From assembly GCF_025995235.1 (NCBI RefSeq), contig NZ_BAPT01000007.1, positions 77,761-141,760 on the forward strand: a stretch of 64,000 bases of DNA, given 5' to 3'. Position 1 is the first letter of the stretch. Every line of letters begins with the position of its first letter. Below, piece after piece: positions 1 to 8,594 of the stretch. This DNA comes from Ameyamaea chiangmaiensis (GTDB taxonomy: Bacteria; Pseudomonadota; Alphaproteobacteria; Acetobacterales; Acetobacteraceae). The notes under the pieces were generated by a model. The model was not told the DNA's origin. It worked only from the letters and a program-made list of their open reading frames with translations, and did not search any database. The translations under genes were made by a program, and so were the position numbers.

Positions 1-673
1 CGGGGATGCGGCGGGTTTCCTGAACGTGCCCAAGATCAAGGGTACGCACACGGCGATGAAATCGGGCATGCTGGCGGCGGAGGCCGTGGCGGACGCTCTG
101 GCAAACGATCGGGTCGAGCCCGCAAGTTTTACGACCCGCGTCAAGGAGTCCTGGCTGTGGGAAGAGCTGCGCGACGTCCGCAACATCCGGCCGGCGTTTT
201 CGAAATTCGGCGCCCGTGGCGGTGCGCTTTACAGCGGGATCGACGCGATGCTGCTGCGTGGCCGGGCACCGTGGACACTGCATCACCGCCATGGCGACAA
301 CGAGACGCTGCGCGCGGCGTCGCTGTGCGCACCGATCGACTATCCCAAGCCGGACGGCACGCTGACGTTCGATCGGCTGTCGTCGGTGTTCCTCTCGGCC
401 ACCAACCACGAGGAAGACCAGCCCGTGCATCTGAAAGTGCGCAGCGAGGCGATGTGGAAGACCGTGAACTGGGATGTCTACCGCTCCCCGGAAAGCCGCT
501 ACTGTCCGGCCGGCGTGTATGAGGCCGTGACCGAAGGTGACGAGACGACGTTGCAGATCAACGCGCAGAACTGCGTGCATTGCAAAACCTGCGACATCAA
601 GGACCCGACGCAGAACATCGACTGGGAGACGCCCGAAGGCGGTGGCGGCCCGAATTATCCCGGCGGGATGTGA
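1..673 (+). CDS. Electron transfer flavoprotein-ubiquinone oxidoreductase, C-terminal part
   Basis: The gene enters from the left edge; the frame is open from base 2 and ends at TGA 671-673. The fragment starts with GDAAGFLNVPKIKG, a conserved ETF-QO segment, and has the C-terminal ferredoxin-like cluster motif NCVHCKTCDIKDP that binds the 4Fe-4S centre. The family passes electrons from reduced ETF to ubiquinone at the membrane, linking acyl-CoA and other flavoprotein dehydrogenases to respiration. The FAD-binding N-terminus lies outside the window. It is followed on the same strand, 63 bases on, by both ETF subunits, so the three probably work as a set. The identification is secure; only the start is missing. 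Confidence 0.95.
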   Translation, partial: GDAAGFLNVPKIKGTHTAMKSGMLAAEAVADALANDRVEPASFTTRVKESWLWEELRDVRNIRPAFSKFGARGGALYSGIDAMLLRGRAPWTLHHRHGDNETLRAASLCAPIDYPKPDGTLTFDRLSSVFLSATNHEEDQPVHLKVRSEAMWKTVNWDVYRSPESRYCPAGVYEAVTEGDETTLQINAQNCVHCKTCDIKDPTQNIDWETPEGGGGPNYPGGM

Positions 674-736
674 TTTCGCGCCAAAACCGGCTATGATCCC
701 CCGCGTGTCACTGTTGAATTCAGGCGAAAGACGATC

Positions 737-1486
737 ATGAAGATACTCGTGCCCGTAAAAAGGGTGATCGACTACAACGTCAAGGTGCGCGTGAAAGCGG
801 ACGGAAGCGGGGTCGAGACCGCCGGCGTGAAGATGTCGATGAACCCCTTCGACGAAATCGCCGTCGAGGAGGCCGTGCGCCTGAAGGAAAAGGGTGCCGC
901 GACGGAGATCGTCGCCGTGTCGATCGGGGTGCAGCAGGCGCAGGACACGCTGCGCACCGCCATGGCCATGGGTGCTGATCGCGCCATTCTGGTGCTGACC
1001 GAGGAATCGCCCGAGCCGCTGGCGGTTGCCAAGATCCTGCGTGCGCTGGTCGAGCGCGAACAGCCGGGCATCGTCCTGCTGGGCAAGCAGGCGATTGACG
1101 ACGACATGAACGCCACGGGCCAGATGCTGGCCGGCCTTCTGGACAGGCCGCAGGGCACGTTCGCCAGCAAGGTCGAGATCGAAGGCGAAAGCGTGCGCGT
1201 CACGCGTGAAATCGACGGGGGCCTGGAGACGGTGTCTCTTCAGCTGCCGGCGATCATCACCGCCGATCTTCGCCTGAACGAACCGCGCTACGCCTCGCTG
1301 CCGAACATCATGAAGGCGCGCAAGAAGCCGCTGGAGACGATTGCCGCCGGCGATCTGGGCGTCGACGTGGCCCCGCGCCTGACGGTGGTGAAGGTGGCCG
1401 AACCGCCGGCCCGCAAGGCCGGCGTGATGGTCGGCTCGGCCGCCGAACTGGTGGAGAAACTGCGCAGCGAAGCGAAGGTGATCTGA
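737..1486 (+). CDS. etfB: Electron transfer flavoprotein subunit beta
   Basis: This 249-residue protein starts MKILVPVKRVIDYNVKVRV, the classic EtfB N-terminus, and carries the signature region VEEAVRLKEKG followed by an AMP-binding alpha/beta fold. EtfB pairs with EtfA to form the soluble FAD/AMP electron carrier that collects electrons from dehydrogenases and delivers them to ETF-QO. The length is normal for the family. The ATG at 737 follows a purine-rich GCGAAAG stretch. The stop is two bases before the etfA start, so the two subunits are probably translated together, with ETF-QO just upstream. Confidence 0.97.
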   Translation: MKILVPVKRVIDYNVKVRVKADGSGVETAGVKMSMNPFDEIAVEEAVRLKEKGAATEIVAVSIGVQQAQDTLRTAMAMGADRAILVLTEESPEPLAVAKILRALVEREQPGIVLLGKQAIDDDMNATGQMLAGLLDRPQGTFASKVEIEGESVRVTREIDGGLETVSLQLPAIITADLRLNEPRYASLPNIMKARKKPLETIAAGDLGVDVAPRLTVVKVAEPPARKAGVMVGSAAELVEKLRSEAKVI

Positions 1487-1488
1487 TC

Positions 1489-2412
1489 ATGACCGTTCTT
1501 GTTCTGCTCGACCACGAAGAGGGTCAGATCCGTCAGGCATCGCGCTCGGCCGTTCAGGCGGCGGCGACGCTTGGCACGGTGCATGCGCTGGTCGTCGGCG
1601 ATGAGGCCGCCGCAGGCGCGGCCGCAAAAATCGCGGGCGTCGAAAAGGTGCTGCTGGCAACCGATCCCGCGCTGGCCCATGAACTGGCCGAACCCGTGGC
1701 CACCCTGCTGGTTTCACTGGCCGGGGACTACAGCCATATCGTGGCGGCGGCGACGGCGACCGGCAAGAACATCCTGCCGCGTGCCGCAGCCCTTCTGGAC
1801 GTGCAGCCGATCCCCGATGTCGTGGAAATCGTCGATGCGGACACGTTCGTGCGGCCGATCTATGCCGGCAACGCGCTGGCGACGGTGCGTTCGTCGGACG
1901 GGAAAAAGGTCCTGACCGTGCGTGCGGCCAATTTCGACCCGGCACCCGCCGACGGCGGCACCGCCGACGTCGCGACGCTGGCGCCCGTGGCGTCGCCCGC
2001 CACGTCCCAGTTCATCGCGGTGGAGCTGTCGCAGTCTGAACGGCCGGAACTGGATTCGGCGCGCGTGGTGGTGTCCGGCGGACGCGGCATGCAGAACGCC
2101 GAGAACTTCAGGCTGCTGGAGCCTCTGGCCGACCGGCTGGGTGCCGCCATCGGCGCATCCCGCGCGGCCGTGGATTCGGGCTTCGTGGCCAACGAGCTTC
2201 AGGTCGGGCAGACCGGCAAGATCGTGGCACCGGAGCTGTATGTCGCGCTGGGTATTTCCGGCGCGATCCAGCATCTGGCGGGCATGAAGGACAGCAAGGT
2301 GATCGTTGCGATCAACAAGGACCCGGAAGCGCCGATTTTCCAGGTTGCCGATTACGGTATCGTCGGTGACCTTTTCACGGTTCTTCCGGAGCTGGAGTCC
2401 GCGCTGGGCTGA
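1489..2412 (+). CDS. etfA: Electron transfer flavoprotein subunit alpha
   Basis: This 307-residue protein has the EtfA layout: an N-terminal Rossmann-like domain, then the C-terminal FAD-binding domain with VVSGGRGMQ (about residues 190-200) and the terminal segment YVALGISGAIQHLAGM and INKDPEAPIFQVADYGIVGD typical of the family. It forms the heterodimer with EtfB. It starts two bases after etfB and is the last gene of the set. A strong hairpin follows at 2451-2474. Confidence 0.97.
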   Translation: MTVLVLLDHEEGQIRQASRSAVQAAATLGTVHALVVGDEAAAGAAAKIAGVEKVLLATDPALAHELAEPVATLLVSLAGDYSHIVAAATATGKNILPRAAALLDVQPIPDVVEIVDADTFVRPIYAGNALATVRSSDGKKVLTVRAANFDPAPADGGTADVATLAPVASPATSQFIAVELSQSERPELDSARVVVSGGRGMQNAENFRLLEPLADRLGAAIGASRAAVDSGFVANELQVGQTGKIVAPELYVALGISGAIQHLAGMKDSKVIVAINKDPEAPIFQVADYGIVGDLFTVLPELESALG

Positions 2413-2450
2413 TGGCGTGCCCTGGGGCGCGTCCGTCCGCCCCGAATACA

Positions 2451-2474
2451 GCGAGAAGCCCGCGGGCTTCTCGC
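2451..2474 (+). terminator. Hairpin after etfA
   Basis: A perfect ten-base inverted repeat, GCGAGAAGCC and GGCTTCTCGC, around a CGCG loop. It sits 39 bases after etfA. A short run of five T lies about 17 bases further on rather than directly at the stem, so it is a probable but not textbook intrinsic terminator. Confidence 0.6.
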
Positions 2475-2595
2475 GCTGTGCCTGTCAGACGATTTTTCTA
2501 CACATCAGGGTGGGGACAGCGCATTTTCGTCCGCGCGCAACGACATGTCGTCCCGCCCCCGACCGTTTCCGAAACCATATCGTTGCGAGAGTGAT

Positions 2596-3651
2596 ATGAT
2601 AGAGCGCCGCAGACTGGGCCGCACCGACCTGATGGTCAGCGCGATCTGCCTGGGAACCATGACGTTTGGTCAACAGAACACCGAGGCCGAAGGGCACGCG
2701 CAGCTCGATTACGCGCTGGATCGCGGCATCAACTTCATCGACACGGCCGAGCTGTATTCGATTCCCCCCCGCGCCGAGACGCAGGGTTCCACCGAGCGGA
2801 TCGTGGGGTCGTGGCTGGCGGCCCGCGGCAACCGCGACAAGGTGATTCTGGCGACCAAGGTCGTCGGCCGCACGCAGATGGGATGGTTCCGTCCCGACGG
2901 CGCGGAGGCACGTCTCGATCGTGCCAACATCCGTTATGCGATCGAGGGATCGCTCAAACGTCTGCGCACCGACTATATCGATCTGTACCAGCTGCACTGG
3001 CCGGACCGCGATATCGGTCTGTTCGGCGGCAACGGCAACACGTTTCACGGGCTTGGCGATACCAGCAAGGACGTGCCGATCGAGGAAACGCTCGCTGCAC
3101 TGGACGAACTCGTCCAGGAGGGGAAGATCCGGCATGTGGGGCTGTCCAACGAGACGGCGTGGGGTACGGCGCGCTTTGTCCATCTGGCCGAGACCGGACA
3201 TGGGCCGCGTGTGGCGTCGATCCAGAACGCCTACAACCTGCTGAATCGGACCTTCGAGATCGGGCTTGCCGAGCTCGCAATGCGTGAGCAGGTGGGTCTT
3301 TTGGCCTATTCGCCGCTGGCGCAGGGCTATCTGACCGGCAAGTACCAGCGCGGTGCCCGTCCCGCGGGCGCGCGCACGACCCTGTTCGATCGTGGGCAAC
3401 GCTATCAGAAGGTGAACGCGGAAGAAGCGATCGACGCGTATCTGGAACTGGCGGCCGATATGGGCGTCGACCCGGCGCAGCTTGCGCTCGCGTTCGTGAC
3501 GCAACGCCCGTTCGTAACGTCGAACATCATCGGCGCTACCAGCATGGATCAGCTACGGACTGATCTGGGGTCGCTCGACGTGGTGATTACGCCCGATCTT
3601 CTGGCACGGATCGACGCAATCCACGCGCGCTACTGTAATCCGTCGCCGTAA
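2596..3651 (+). CDS. Aldo/keto reductase, Tas family
   Basis: The protein (351 residues from ATG 2596) is an NADP(H)-dependent aldo/keto reductase. It matches the E. coli Tas pattern along its length: RRLGRTDLMVSAICLGTMTFG, then a TAELYSIPPRAETQG block, LKRLRTDYIDLYQLHWPDR, GKIRHVGLSNET and SNIIGATSMDQL. The catalytic tetrad is represented by Asp in FIDTAE, the following Tyr, Lys in LATKV and His in LHWPD. A longer reading from 2545 is possible, but the residues before MIERRRLG do not belong to the family. The substrate cannot be told. It is a single gene between two hairpins. Confidence 0.9.
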   Translation: MIERRRLGRTDLMVSAICLGTMTFGQQNTEAEGHAQLDYALDRGINFIDTAELYSIPPRAETQGSTERIVGSWLAARGNRDKVILATKVVGRTQMGWFRPDGAEARLDRANIRYAIEGSLKRLRTDYIDLYQLHWPDRDIGLFGGNGNTFHGLGDTSKDVPIEETLAALDELVQEGKIRHVGLSNETAWGTARFVHLAETGHGPRVASIQNAYNLLNRTFEIGLAELAMREQVGLLAYSPLAQGYLTGKYQRGARPAGARTTLFDRGQRYQKVNAEEAIDAYLELAADMGVDPAQLALAFVTQRPFVTSNIIGATSMDQLRTDLGSLDVVITPDLLARIDAIHARYCNPSP

Positions 3652-3695
3652 GACGGCGGAAATATACGAACCGGATCGACAGGGGCGTGCTCCTC

Positions 3696-3730
3696 TGCCG
3701 GGCGTGGGGAAAGCGCCCCCACACCCGGCA
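3696..3730. terminator. Bidirectional hairpin between convergent genes
   Basis: TGCCGGGCGTGGGG pairs with CCCCACACCCGGCA (one G-T pair) around a short loop. It sits between the aldo/keto reductase on the plus strand and the sugar transporter on the minus strand, where one hairpin can serve both. Confidence 0.65.
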
Positions 3731-3738
3731 GGCCCCTC

Positions 3739-5226
3739 TCAGTCTTCACGCTCGTCGCGGGCGATCGCCTTGTGCTCGCGCGTCGGGCGGAAACGTCCCT
3801 GACGGAGGGCCTCTTCGATATCCTCGAGCGACGCGCCAGTGGTTTCCGGCACGAAGAAGAACACGAACAGGGTGCTGAGCAGGTTGATGCCGGCGTAGAA
3901 CCACATCGTCCCGCCCAGCGAGATCAGATTGACCAGGGTCAGTGCCGTGCCGGTCACCAGAAGGTCGCTGCCCCACAGTGTCGCGGCATGCAGGCTGGTG
4001 GCCTGCCCGCGCATCGGCAGCGGGAACATTTCGGCCCCCAGAAGCCAGCCGACCACCTGGATGCCGCCCGAGTTGAACACCATGAACAGCAACAGGAACA
4101 CTATGATCAGGTCGGCGCCGAACGACCCCTTGGCCGGATGGACGGCAAACATCAGGCCAAGGCCGATGAGGCTGAGCACCGAGCCGGGCCCCATGATCAG
4201 CATCAGGCGGCGGCGGCCGATCCGGTCGACGAACACGCAGCCCAGCGCGGTCATGATGAGATAGACGGTGGCGACGCCAAGGCTGGCCAGCAAGGCGGAC
4301 GACGCGCCGAAACCCGCGTCCGACAGGAAGGTCGGCGCGTAGTAGATCATCATCTCCAGACCGCCGCACTGCGTGAAGAACGCAACGCCGAGCGCGGCGA
4401 TCAGCGCCGGACGCACCCAGGGCTGACCAAGGCCGCGCCAGCCGCGGTCGCGGTCGTCCACCTCGGCTGCGGTTTCGTGCATCTGGCGGATCTCGTGACG
4501 GATCTGCTTGCGGCTCTCGCGCACGCGGCGCAGTTCGTCGACGGCTTCCGTCAGGCCGATGTTTTCGGCCGTCCAACGCGGGCTGCGCGGCATGAAGAAC
4601 ATCGACAGGAACACGAAGGCGGCCGGAATGGCGGCGATCGCGATCATCGGGCGCCAGCCCCATGCGTCACGCGCGGCAAAACCGATGATGTTGGCCAGCA
4701 GGATGCCGACGCCGATCGCGACGTTGAACATGGTGACCAGATTGCCGCGCCGTTCCGACGGGGCCAGTTCGGAGATGTACATCGGCACGACCTGCGTCGA
4801 ACCACCGACGGCCAGACCGAGAAACACACGCGCCACGATAAGCGCGGTGACATCCGGGGCGAAGGAGCAGGCCAACGCACCGATGACGAAGACGGCCGTC
4901 ACGATGATGACTGATATGCGGCGACCGAAACGCTCGGACATGAAACCCGTGCCGACCGCGCCGATGACCGCGCCGGCCAGAATGGCCGATGTGACCAGTT
5001 CCTGGGTACCGCTGCTGAGGTGAAAATCCTTGGTGATCAGCAGCAGAGCACCCGAGATGATGCCGGTATCGTAGCCGTAGAGGCCGCCGCAGATAGCGGC
5101 CACCGCGGCTGCGAGCCAGAGTGTTTTCGAGGCGTTGGGCGAGAGTTCGATGGAGCTGACGTGCTGGTTGGCTTCCTTCACGTCCGCCGATGGCGGCGGG
5201 GTGGAGGCGGTGGTCGCGTCCTGCAT
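3739..5226 (-). CDS. MFS sugar-proton symporter
   Basis: A 495-residue sugar porter of the major facilitator superfamily. Visible family marks are GGLYGYDTGIISGALLL in helix 1, SERFGRR between helices 2 and 3, a SPRW motif before the central loop, DRIGRRR in the second half and PETTGASLEDIEEAL at the end, a variant of the PETKG motif. Twelve membrane helices are expected. This subfamily (XylE/GalP/AraE type) imports a monosaccharide with protons. I chose ATG 5226 (MQDATTAS) because a longer reading would add residues overlapping the end of the SelO gene. SelO lies 61 bases upstream on the same strand. The sugar is unknown. Confidence 0.9.
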   Translation of the reverse strand: MQDATTASTPPPSADVKEANQHVSSIELSPNASKTLWLAAAVAAICGGLYGYDTGIISGALLLITKDFHLSSGTQELVTSAILAGAVIGAVGTGFMSERFGRRISVIIVTAVFVIGALACSFAPDVTALIVARVFLGLAVGGSTQVVPMYISELAPSERRGNLVTMFNVAIGVGILLANIIGFAARDAWGWRPMIAIAAIPAAFVFLSMFFMPRSPRWTAENIGLTEAVDELRRVRESRKQIRHEIRQMHETAAEVDDRDRGWRGLGQPWVRPALIAALGVAFFTQCGGLEMMIYYAPTFLSDAGFGASSALLASLGVATVYLIMTALGCVFVDRIGRRRLMLIMGPGSVLSLIGLGLMFAVHPAKGSFGADLIIVFLLLFMVFNSGGIQVVGWLLGAEMFPLPMRGQATSLHAATLWGSDLLVTGTALTLVNLISLGGTMWFYAGINLLSTLFVFFFVPETTGASLEDIEEALRQGRFRPTREHKAIARDERED

Positions 5227-5287
5227 GGGGATCTGCCTTGTGTCCAGTCGTGGTTCCCGGGCGCCAGGCGGGAGAAAAGCGGCGCGG

Positions 5288-6700
5288 CTACGGCACTCCG
5301 TAAACGGCGCGAAGCCCGGCAATGTTGCCAAGCGTCGCATGAAAAGGGCCCCAGTCGTCGGATTCGGCGATGGGCGACCAGAGCGCTTCGACCTGATCGA
5401 TCAGCATCGTCACCGGATCGTGGCGTTCGAAATACGCCTGCGTCGGCTGACGGCCCGCGAACGCATCGAACAGGGCCCTGACCGGCGCGAAATCCGCCCT
5501 GTCATAGAAGGATGCCCGGGGTCCGTTCATCGCGCGTTGTGTGCTGTTGGCACCTCCATACCAGTCAAAGAAGAAATTTTCAAATCCAACCCGTGCGCGG
5601 GATAGAAATTCGGTGATCGGCGTCGCTATTTCGGGAACATCGGCATCGGGTTGGTGCTGCAATCCCAGTCTACGCAGATACTGGATATTGAGTTGTTTCT
5701 GATAGGTTGTGGCGAATGACTCCAGCGCCACCTGGAACTCTTGCAGCGTGCCAAGCGGCAACAGACATTCGGCAAGACGGGCCAGGTTCCAGCCAAGGGC
5801 CTGCGGCTGCCGCCCATAGGCATACAGGCCGGCATGATCGAAATAGGCGGCCGTGAAGCTCTGATCGTAGGTGGGCAGGAAGCGCCAGGGGCCGTAGTCG
5901 AAACTCTCGCCCGTGATGGCGATGTTGTCGGTGTTCAGCACGCCATGCACGAAACCGGCCGCCATAAGCTGCGCGCCCGTGGTGGCCACCCGCTCGCACA
6001 CGGCCCCGAACAGGGCGGCGGCCTCGCTTTGGCCCGGTGCCGGCGCGAGGTCGGGGTAATAGGTGTCGCGCACATAGGCGACCAGCCGGTCCATCGCGGC
6101 ACGTTCGTCCAGCACGGCAAGGCGCTGGAACGTGCCGATGCGGATATGGGAATGGCCCAGACGCACCAGAACGCACGCGCGGGTCGGGGAGGGTTCGTCA
6201 TTGCGCGCCAGACGCTCGCCCGTCTCGATCACCGACAGGGTGCGGGAGGTGTTTACGCCCAGCGCCTCAAGCATTTCGGTGGCCAGGATTTCCCGCACGC
6301 CCCCCTTGAGCGTCAACCGACCATCGCCGCCACGTGACCATGGCGTCGTGCCGCTGCCCTTGGTGCCGAGATCCATCAGGCGCCCGGTCACGGCATCGTG
6401 CATCTGGGCGAACAGAAAGCCGCGCCCGTCGCCAAGGTCGGGGTTGTACACACGGAACTGGTGGCCGTGATAGCGCAGGGCCAGAGGCTGCGGCAGGGAG
6501 TCGGGCAGGGGAATGAACCGACCGAAATGGGCGCGCCATTCCTCGTCGGTCAGGGTGTCGAGCCCCACCGTGGCGGCTGCCCGGTCGTTGCGGTAGCGCA
6601 GGAGCGTCTGCGGGAAGTCGGCGGGGGCGACGGGATCGTAGAACACGCTGCCCAGATCCATGTGAGCGCGCGAGGGGCGGTAGGTCGGGGAAACGGGCAT
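5288..6700 (-). CDS. selO: Protein adenylyltransferase SelO
   Basis: A 470-residue SelO/YdiU protein, a pseudokinase-fold enzyme that transfers AMP from ATP to protein hydroxyl groups. Seen: LALRYHGHQFRVYNPDLGDGR, LGTKGSGTTPWSRGGDGRLTLKGGVRE (nucleotide-binding half) and the active-site segment FVHGVLNTDNIAI at about residues 250-260, then SFDYGPWRFL. The start MPVSPTYRPSR at 6700 is used; the open frame further upstream is only antisense to the next gene. The C-terminus stops after AVYGVP and lacks the Cys/Sec-Ser-Ser tail found in E. coli YdiU. It lies between the acyl-CoA hydrolase-like gene and the sugar transporter on the same strand. Confidence 0.93.
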   Translation of the reverse strand: MPVSPTYRPSRAHMDLGSVFYDPVAPADFPQTLLRYRNDRAAATVGLDTLTDEEWRAHFGRFIPLPDSLPQPLALRYHGHQFRVYNPDLGDGRGFLFAQMHDAVTGRLMDLGTKGSGTTPWSRGGDGRLTLKGGVREILATEMLEALGVNTSRTLSVIETGERLARNDEPSPTRACVLVRLGHSHIRIGTFQRLAVLDERAAMDRLVAYVRDTYYPDLAPAPGQSEAAALFGAVCERVATTGAQLMAAGFVHGVLNTDNIAITGESFDYGPWRFLPTYDQSFTAAYFDHAGLYAYGRQPQALGWNLARLAECLLPLGTLQEFQVALESFATTYQKQLNIQYLRRLGLQHQPDADVPEIATPITEFLSRARVGFENFFFDWYGGANSTQRAMNGPRASFYDRADFAPVRALFDAFAGRQPTQAYFERHDPVTMLIDQVEALWSPIAESDDWGPFHATLGNIAGLRAVYGVP

Positions 6701-6780
6701 CGGTCGGCTCCTTGGCGGCCACGCGGCGGTGCGGACGGGTGCCACACCGCCTTGGGTCTCTGCTGTCGAGGGGTGAACGC

Positions 6781-7821
6781 TCAGCGAGTGCCGAGGATGT
6801 CGTCCACCAGAGCGTCGGGCACCGCAGCGGCGGTTGGCCACGCCCAGCGCGGTTGGCGATCCTTGTCGATCACGCGCGCACGAACGCCTTCGGCGAAGTC
6901 GGGCTCGGCCAGCAGGCGGCCGACCAGCCGGGTTTCCTGCGCGATCGCGGCCAGAACGTCCGCCTTCGGATCGGTCGGCGGCCGGGCGCGCAGGGCGTGC
7001 CACGCCGCGAACGTGACGCGCAGCGACAGCGGCGAGGCCTCGCTCAAAGCCGCGCGATCGGCCTGTGCCCAGGGTTCGTCGCGTTCGGCCAGGCGATGGA
7101 GAAGGGTCGACATGTCGGGCGCGCCGTAGACCGCCGCCAGCGCGTCGGCCGCGGGCTCGGGCTGCGGCACCGGCAGACGCCCGACCCGCGCCAGCGCGTC
7201 CTCCACCGACATGTCCCGCGCCAGTGCATCGCGCAGCGTATCGAGATCGGCGGAGGGAACCGCGTAGTCGGCAAAGCCCGCGCCCAGTGCGGCCGCGCCC
7301 TCGATCCGCCCCGCGGTCAGGGCCAGACGGAGACCGGTAAAACCGGGTGCGCGCGCCAGCAACCACGAACCACCCGCGTCCGGCGTCAGGCCGATCAGGG
7401 TTTCGGGCATGGCGAGGATCGAACGTTCCGTGACGATGCGATACCGTGCGTGACCGCCCAGCCCGATGCCGCCGCCCATCGCGATGCCGTCCATCAGGGA
7501 GATGACCGGCACGGGGCTTCGCACCAGATCGGCAAACAGGTCATAGACCCGCCGGAACTGTGCTGCGGCGGCATCGGCACCGCTGCCGAGCAGACGATCG
7601 CGTATCTGGCGCAGGTCGCCGCCGGCGCAGAAGGCACGCGGTGCGCTGCTGTCGATAACGATGCGGGTGATGCCTGGATCAGACCACCAGTCCTTGAGGG
7701 CGTTTGCGATGGCGTCGGCCATGGCCAGGTTGATGGCGTTCAGCGCGGTCGGACGATCGAGGACCAGAAAGGCGGTCTGGCCCATGCGGTCGGTGCGGAC
7801 GGGCGGTGGGGTCTGCGTCAT
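6781..7821 (-). CDS. Enoyl-CoA hydratase/isomerase family, 3-hydroxyisobutyryl-CoA hydrolase-like
   Basis: A 346-residue crotonase-fold protein. RAFCAGGDLR and the oxyanion-hole segment MDGIAMGGGIGLGGHARYRI followed by AMPETLIGLTPDAGGSW match 3-hydroxyisobutyryl-CoA hydrolases (valine breakdown) better than plain enoyl-CoA hydratases, as does the long C-terminal part with DFAEGVRARVIDKDRQPRW. ATG 7821 (MTQTPPP) has a GGGAG ribosome site just upstream. The ETF genes at the left end would accept electrons from the same acyl-CoA pathways. The exact substrate is inferred. Confidence 0.85.
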   Translation of the reverse strand: MTQTPPPVRTDRMGQTAFLVLDRPTALNAINLAMADAIANALKDWWSDPGITRIVIDSSAPRAFCAGGDLRQIRDRLLGSGADAAAAQFRRVYDLFADLVRSPVPVISLMDGIAMGGGIGLGGHARYRIVTERSILAMPETLIGLTPDAGGSWLLARAPGFTGLRLALTAGRIEGAAALGAGFADYAVPSADLDTLRDALARDMSVEDALARVGRLPVPQPEPAADALAAVYGAPDMSTLLHRLAERDEPWAQADRAALSEASPLSLRVTFAAWHALRARPPTDPKADVLAAIAQETRLVGRLLAEPDFAEGVRARVIDKDRQPRWAWPTAAAVPDALVDDILGTR

Positions 7822-7935
7822 GCGCACTCCCGGGACGGAATAAGGGCATTCGTCATCCCACGGTTGAATTGCGGGAAGCAAGGTGGCAACACATCACAGT
7901 TCACCTCTCGTCCGCGTAAAGGGATGTTTGTCGCT

Positions 7936-8430
7936 ATGGCCTCGATCGATTCGTTGCGTTTTCGCGACGCCATGGCGCGACTGGGCGCGGCCGTGAACAT
8001 CATCACCACCGGGACACTCGAAACCCCGGTGGGTTTTACCGCTTCCGCCGTCTCGTCGGTGACGGACTCACCGCCGACGCTTCTGGTGTGTATCAATCGC
8101 AGTTCGCGCTCGCGCAGTGCCTTCGAGGCCGGAGGCGCCCTGTGCGTCAACGTCCTGTCGGGCCTGCAGCAGGAACTGTCTGGCATATTCGCCGGCAAGG
8201 CGGAAATGGCCGAACGTTTCACGCACGGACACTGGAGCACGCTGGCGACCGGCGCGCCGGTGCTGGCCGAGGCCGTGGCGTCGTTCGACTGCCGGATCGA
8301 CAATGTCGTGGAAGTCGGAAGCCACAGCGTGATGTTCTGCGTGGTCGAAGACCTGCGCATCAACGAGGGGCAGGCCGGTCTGGTCTATTTCAACCGTGCC
8401 TACCATGTCCTGCCGCACCCTGGGCTCTGA
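7936..8430 (+). CDS. RutF-like NADH:flavin reductase
   Basis: A 164-residue flavin reductase of the short split-barrel type. FRDAMARLGAAVNIITT, GFTASAVSSVTDSPPTLLVCINR, CVNVLSG, SFDCRI and LVYFNRAYHVL run parallel to E. coli RutF, which supplies reduced FMN to the pyrimidine oxygenase RutA. No rutA or other rut gene is nearby, so the partner oxygenase here is unknown; the FMN monooxygenase at 16.4-17.7 kb is one candidate but is far off. ATG 7936 is preferred over ATG 7924 because AAAGGGA at 7918-7924 then has a workable spacing. Confidence 0.85.
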   Translation: MASIDSLRFRDAMARLGAAVNIITTGTLETPVGFTASAVSSVTDSPPTLLVCINRSSRSRSAFEAGGALCVNVLSGLQQELSGIFAGKAEMAERFTHGHWSTLATGAPVLAEAVASFDCRIDNVVEVGSHSVMFCVVEDLRINEGQAGLVYFNRAYHVLPHPGL

Positions 8431-8468
8431 AACGCGGCTGCGGGGCTCAGAAGGAGTAGTTCATCACT

Positions 8469-8594
8469 ATGGCGACGCCAAAGCTCAAATCTGATATTCC
8501 GGTCATCACGGTTCGCGCCCTGATCTGGATCCATGTCGGCCTCGTGATCTTCATGGCCTTTACTTACTGGCTGCTGACCCTGGTGAAGGACTGA
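8469..8594 (+). CDS. Small single-pass membrane protein (41 residues)
   Basis: A short frame encoding MATPKLKSDIPVI, then one clear membrane helix made of residues such as ALIWIHVGLVIFMAFTYWLL, ending LVKD. An AGAAGGAG ribosome site lies about 13 bases before the ATG. It starts 38 bases after the flavin reductase and overlaps the tail of the convergent znuB by 35 bases. I do not recognise it. The basic N-terminus and single hydrophobic helix suggest a small membrane-complex or regulatory peptide, but there is no direct evidence of function. Confidence 0.55.
   Translation: MATPKLKSDIPVITVRALIWIHVGLVIFMAFTYWLLTLVKD

Noticed and set aside
3772..4914. A 380-codon plus-strand frame over the sugar transporter
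   Set aside because: Composition (His, Gln, Arg, Asp) is that of an antisense shadow and the transporter on the other strand is certain.
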